A DNA stretch of 5,811 nt. Source: Candidatus Roizmanbacteria bacterium. Its GTDB lineage: Bacteria; Patescibacteriota; Microgenomatia; UBA1406; GWC2-37-13. Where the stretch lies: contig JAAXWV010000090.1 in assembly GCA_013334845.1 (NCBI GenBank), positions 1 to 5,811 of the forward strand. The letters run 5' to 3'. Under the pieces are notes generated by a model. The model saw only the letters and a list, made by a program, of their open reading frames with translations, did not search any database and was not told where the DNA came from. The translations under genes and the position numbers were made by a program. Positions 5,164-5,811 of this stretch are shown here, one piece after another; within the stretch, counting starts at the first letter, position 1, and each line of letters begins with the position of its first letter.

Positions 5164-5191
5164 AGCTCTTCCATACCAACACACCTATTGT

Positions 5192-5200
5192 TGTTATAAT
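5192..5200 (+). promoter_or_regulatory. Extended -10 promoter of the AlbA_2 gene
   Basis: TGTTATAAT is a consensus extended -10 box (TGn + TATAAT). It lies 9 bases before the ATG at 5210, predicting a leader of about 3 bases. There is no -35 box and no Shine-Dalgarno, so this is the clearest leaderless candidate in the window. Confidence 0.65.
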
Positions 5201-5209
5201 AGTTTTAAC

Positions 5210-5605
5210 ATGATTACCCTTAATGAAACTGAACTAGTAAATATCGTGGACAAGGCAATAAAAGACAGATCGGAGACAACCGACGTTGAGTTTAAAGATG
5301 CAAGGGGAGGTATACCGAGTGATTTATGGAAATCAGTATCCTCCTTCTCGCACAAACCTAAGGGCGGAATGGTCGTGTTTGGAATCAAAGAAGATCGTAT
5401 CAATCATACTATAGACGTTGTTGGCGGCCTAGATTTAGCATCGCTGCAAGAAAAAATCGTCAGCTTACTTAACGATGGTATGAAGAATGTTGGAAACTAT
5501 GAATTGAAGATATTTCACTACAACGGTACACCTTTATTGGCGCTAATCCTCGAAGAAACGCCAAATGAGAGAAAAACTTGCTACAACTACCATATTAAAG
5601 GCTAA
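5210..5605 (+). CDS. Stand-alone Schlafen/AlbA_2 domain protein, apparently short
   Basis: 131 aa matching the N-terminal AlbA_2 (divergent AAA-4, Schlafen-type) domain. The family is found in putative transcriptional regulators and in phage-defence proteins, and its members act on or bind nucleic acids. Visible motifs are the E-F-K signature at 27-29 (DVEFKDARGG), the glycine-rich strand PKGGMVVFGIKED (50-62), VVGGLD (70-75), and a final strand with LLALILEETPNERKTCY (109-125). In full-length relatives the last motif is followed by a YIRVG-like strand and often by a winged-helix or ATPase region. Here TAA follows after KG (130-131), so the domain may end just short of completion. The start at 5210 fits the promoter spacing. 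The gene lies 46 bases after the GNAT gene and has its own promoter. Confidence 0.8.
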   Translation: MITLNETELVNIVDKAIKDRSETTDVEFKDARGGIPSDLWKSVSSFSHKPKGGMVVFGIKEDRINHTIDVVGGLDLASLQEKIVSLLNDGMKNVGNYELKIFHYNGTPLLALILEETPNERKTCYNYHIKG

Positions 5606-5630
5606 GATAGGGATTTGTGGTAGGGTTGAG

Positions 5631-5635
5631 AGGAG
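5631..5635 (+). promoter_or_regulatory. Ribosome binding site of the gene at 5642
   Basis: AGGAG within GAGAGGAGA, 6 bases before ATG 5642. It is a strong site that fixes the start of the gene running off the right edge. Confidence 0.7.
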
Positions 5636-5641
5636 AATACT

Positions 5642-5811
5642 ATGACTGGAGTTTTGGCTGCGATCATCGCAGGTCCAGCAGCTGCCATTATTACACAAAT
5701 TATAAACCTATGGAGAAAGAGAATCGAGTCGGATGAACAAGTGGTGAAGGAATTCTATAGGTATCGGATAGAGGCCAATGAAAGGATAATTAACACGCTA
5801 TACGATATTAC
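5642..5811 (+). CDS. N-terminus of a membrane-anchored helical protein, cut by the window edge
   Basis: 56 codons are visible and no stop is reached. Residues 3-23 (VLAAIIAGPAAAIITQIINLW) form one hydrophobic segment. Then comes a basic cluster (WRKRIES) and a charged, probably helical or coiled-coil region (DEQVVKEFYRYRIEANERIINTLYDI). The pattern suggests a single N-terminal membrane anchor with the body in the cytoplasm. I recognise no family. It follows the AlbA_2 gene by 36 bases and has a strong Shine-Dalgarno but no obvious promoter of its own, so it may be co-transcribed with that gene. Confidence 0.6.
   Translation, partial: MTGVLAAIIAGPAAAIITQIINLWRKRIESDEQVVKEFYRYRIEANERIINTLYDI

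Overview
The window looks like bacterial chromosome, most likely from a Candidate Phyla Radiation (Patescibacteria) or similar small-genome lineage. The evidence is indirect. The membrane protein at 3047-3895 starts with a short helical segment (LLDYIRQQHAAGKSKVEVF... GWDANTVREAL) of a kind I associate with CPR membrane proteins. Several genes have a sigma70-type extended -10 box only 6-9 bases before the start codon and no Shine-Dalgarno, so leaderless or near-leaderless transcripts are likely. The taxonomic call is an inference. The plan is compact, with many short genes on both strands.

Left part (1-2407): a putrescine-synthesis module. On the minus strand lie aguB (N-carbamoylputrescine amidohydrolase, 984-1859) and aguA (agmatine deiminase, 987 to beyond the left edge), joined by an ATGA overlap. 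Divergent to them, across 191 bases holding two back-to-back promoters, is a 118-aa pyruvoyl-dependent decarboxylase of the AdoMetDC/SpeD fold (2051-2407). By homology it would be called S-adenosylmethionine decarboxylase. However, the Glu before the processed Ser and the Trp-Pro-Glu after the catalytic His are replaced, and the neighbours consume agmatine. I therefore propose that it is a neofunctionalised arginine decarboxylase, so that the module runs arginine -> agmatine -> N-carbamoylputrescine -> putrescine. This is the most interesting observation in the window.

Middle part (2417-3895): two divergently transcribed multi-pass membrane proteins of unknown function. They are separated by 72 bases in which two nearly identical extended -10 boxes form an inverted repeat.

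Right part (3917-5811): a patchwork of accessory-looking genes. It has a minus-strand HD-domain protein lacking the N-terminal HD histidine motif (3917-4363), a roughly 300-base gene-poor stretch rich in inverted repeats, an AT-rich GNAT acetyltransferase (4666-5163), a stand-alone Schlafen/AlbA_2 domain protein (5210-5605), and the start of a membrane-anchored helical protein cut by the right edge. Base composition shifts clearly between the HD gene and the GNAT gene, which suggests separate acquisition. No rRNA, tRNA, CRISPR array, insertion sequence or convincing intrinsic terminator is visible.
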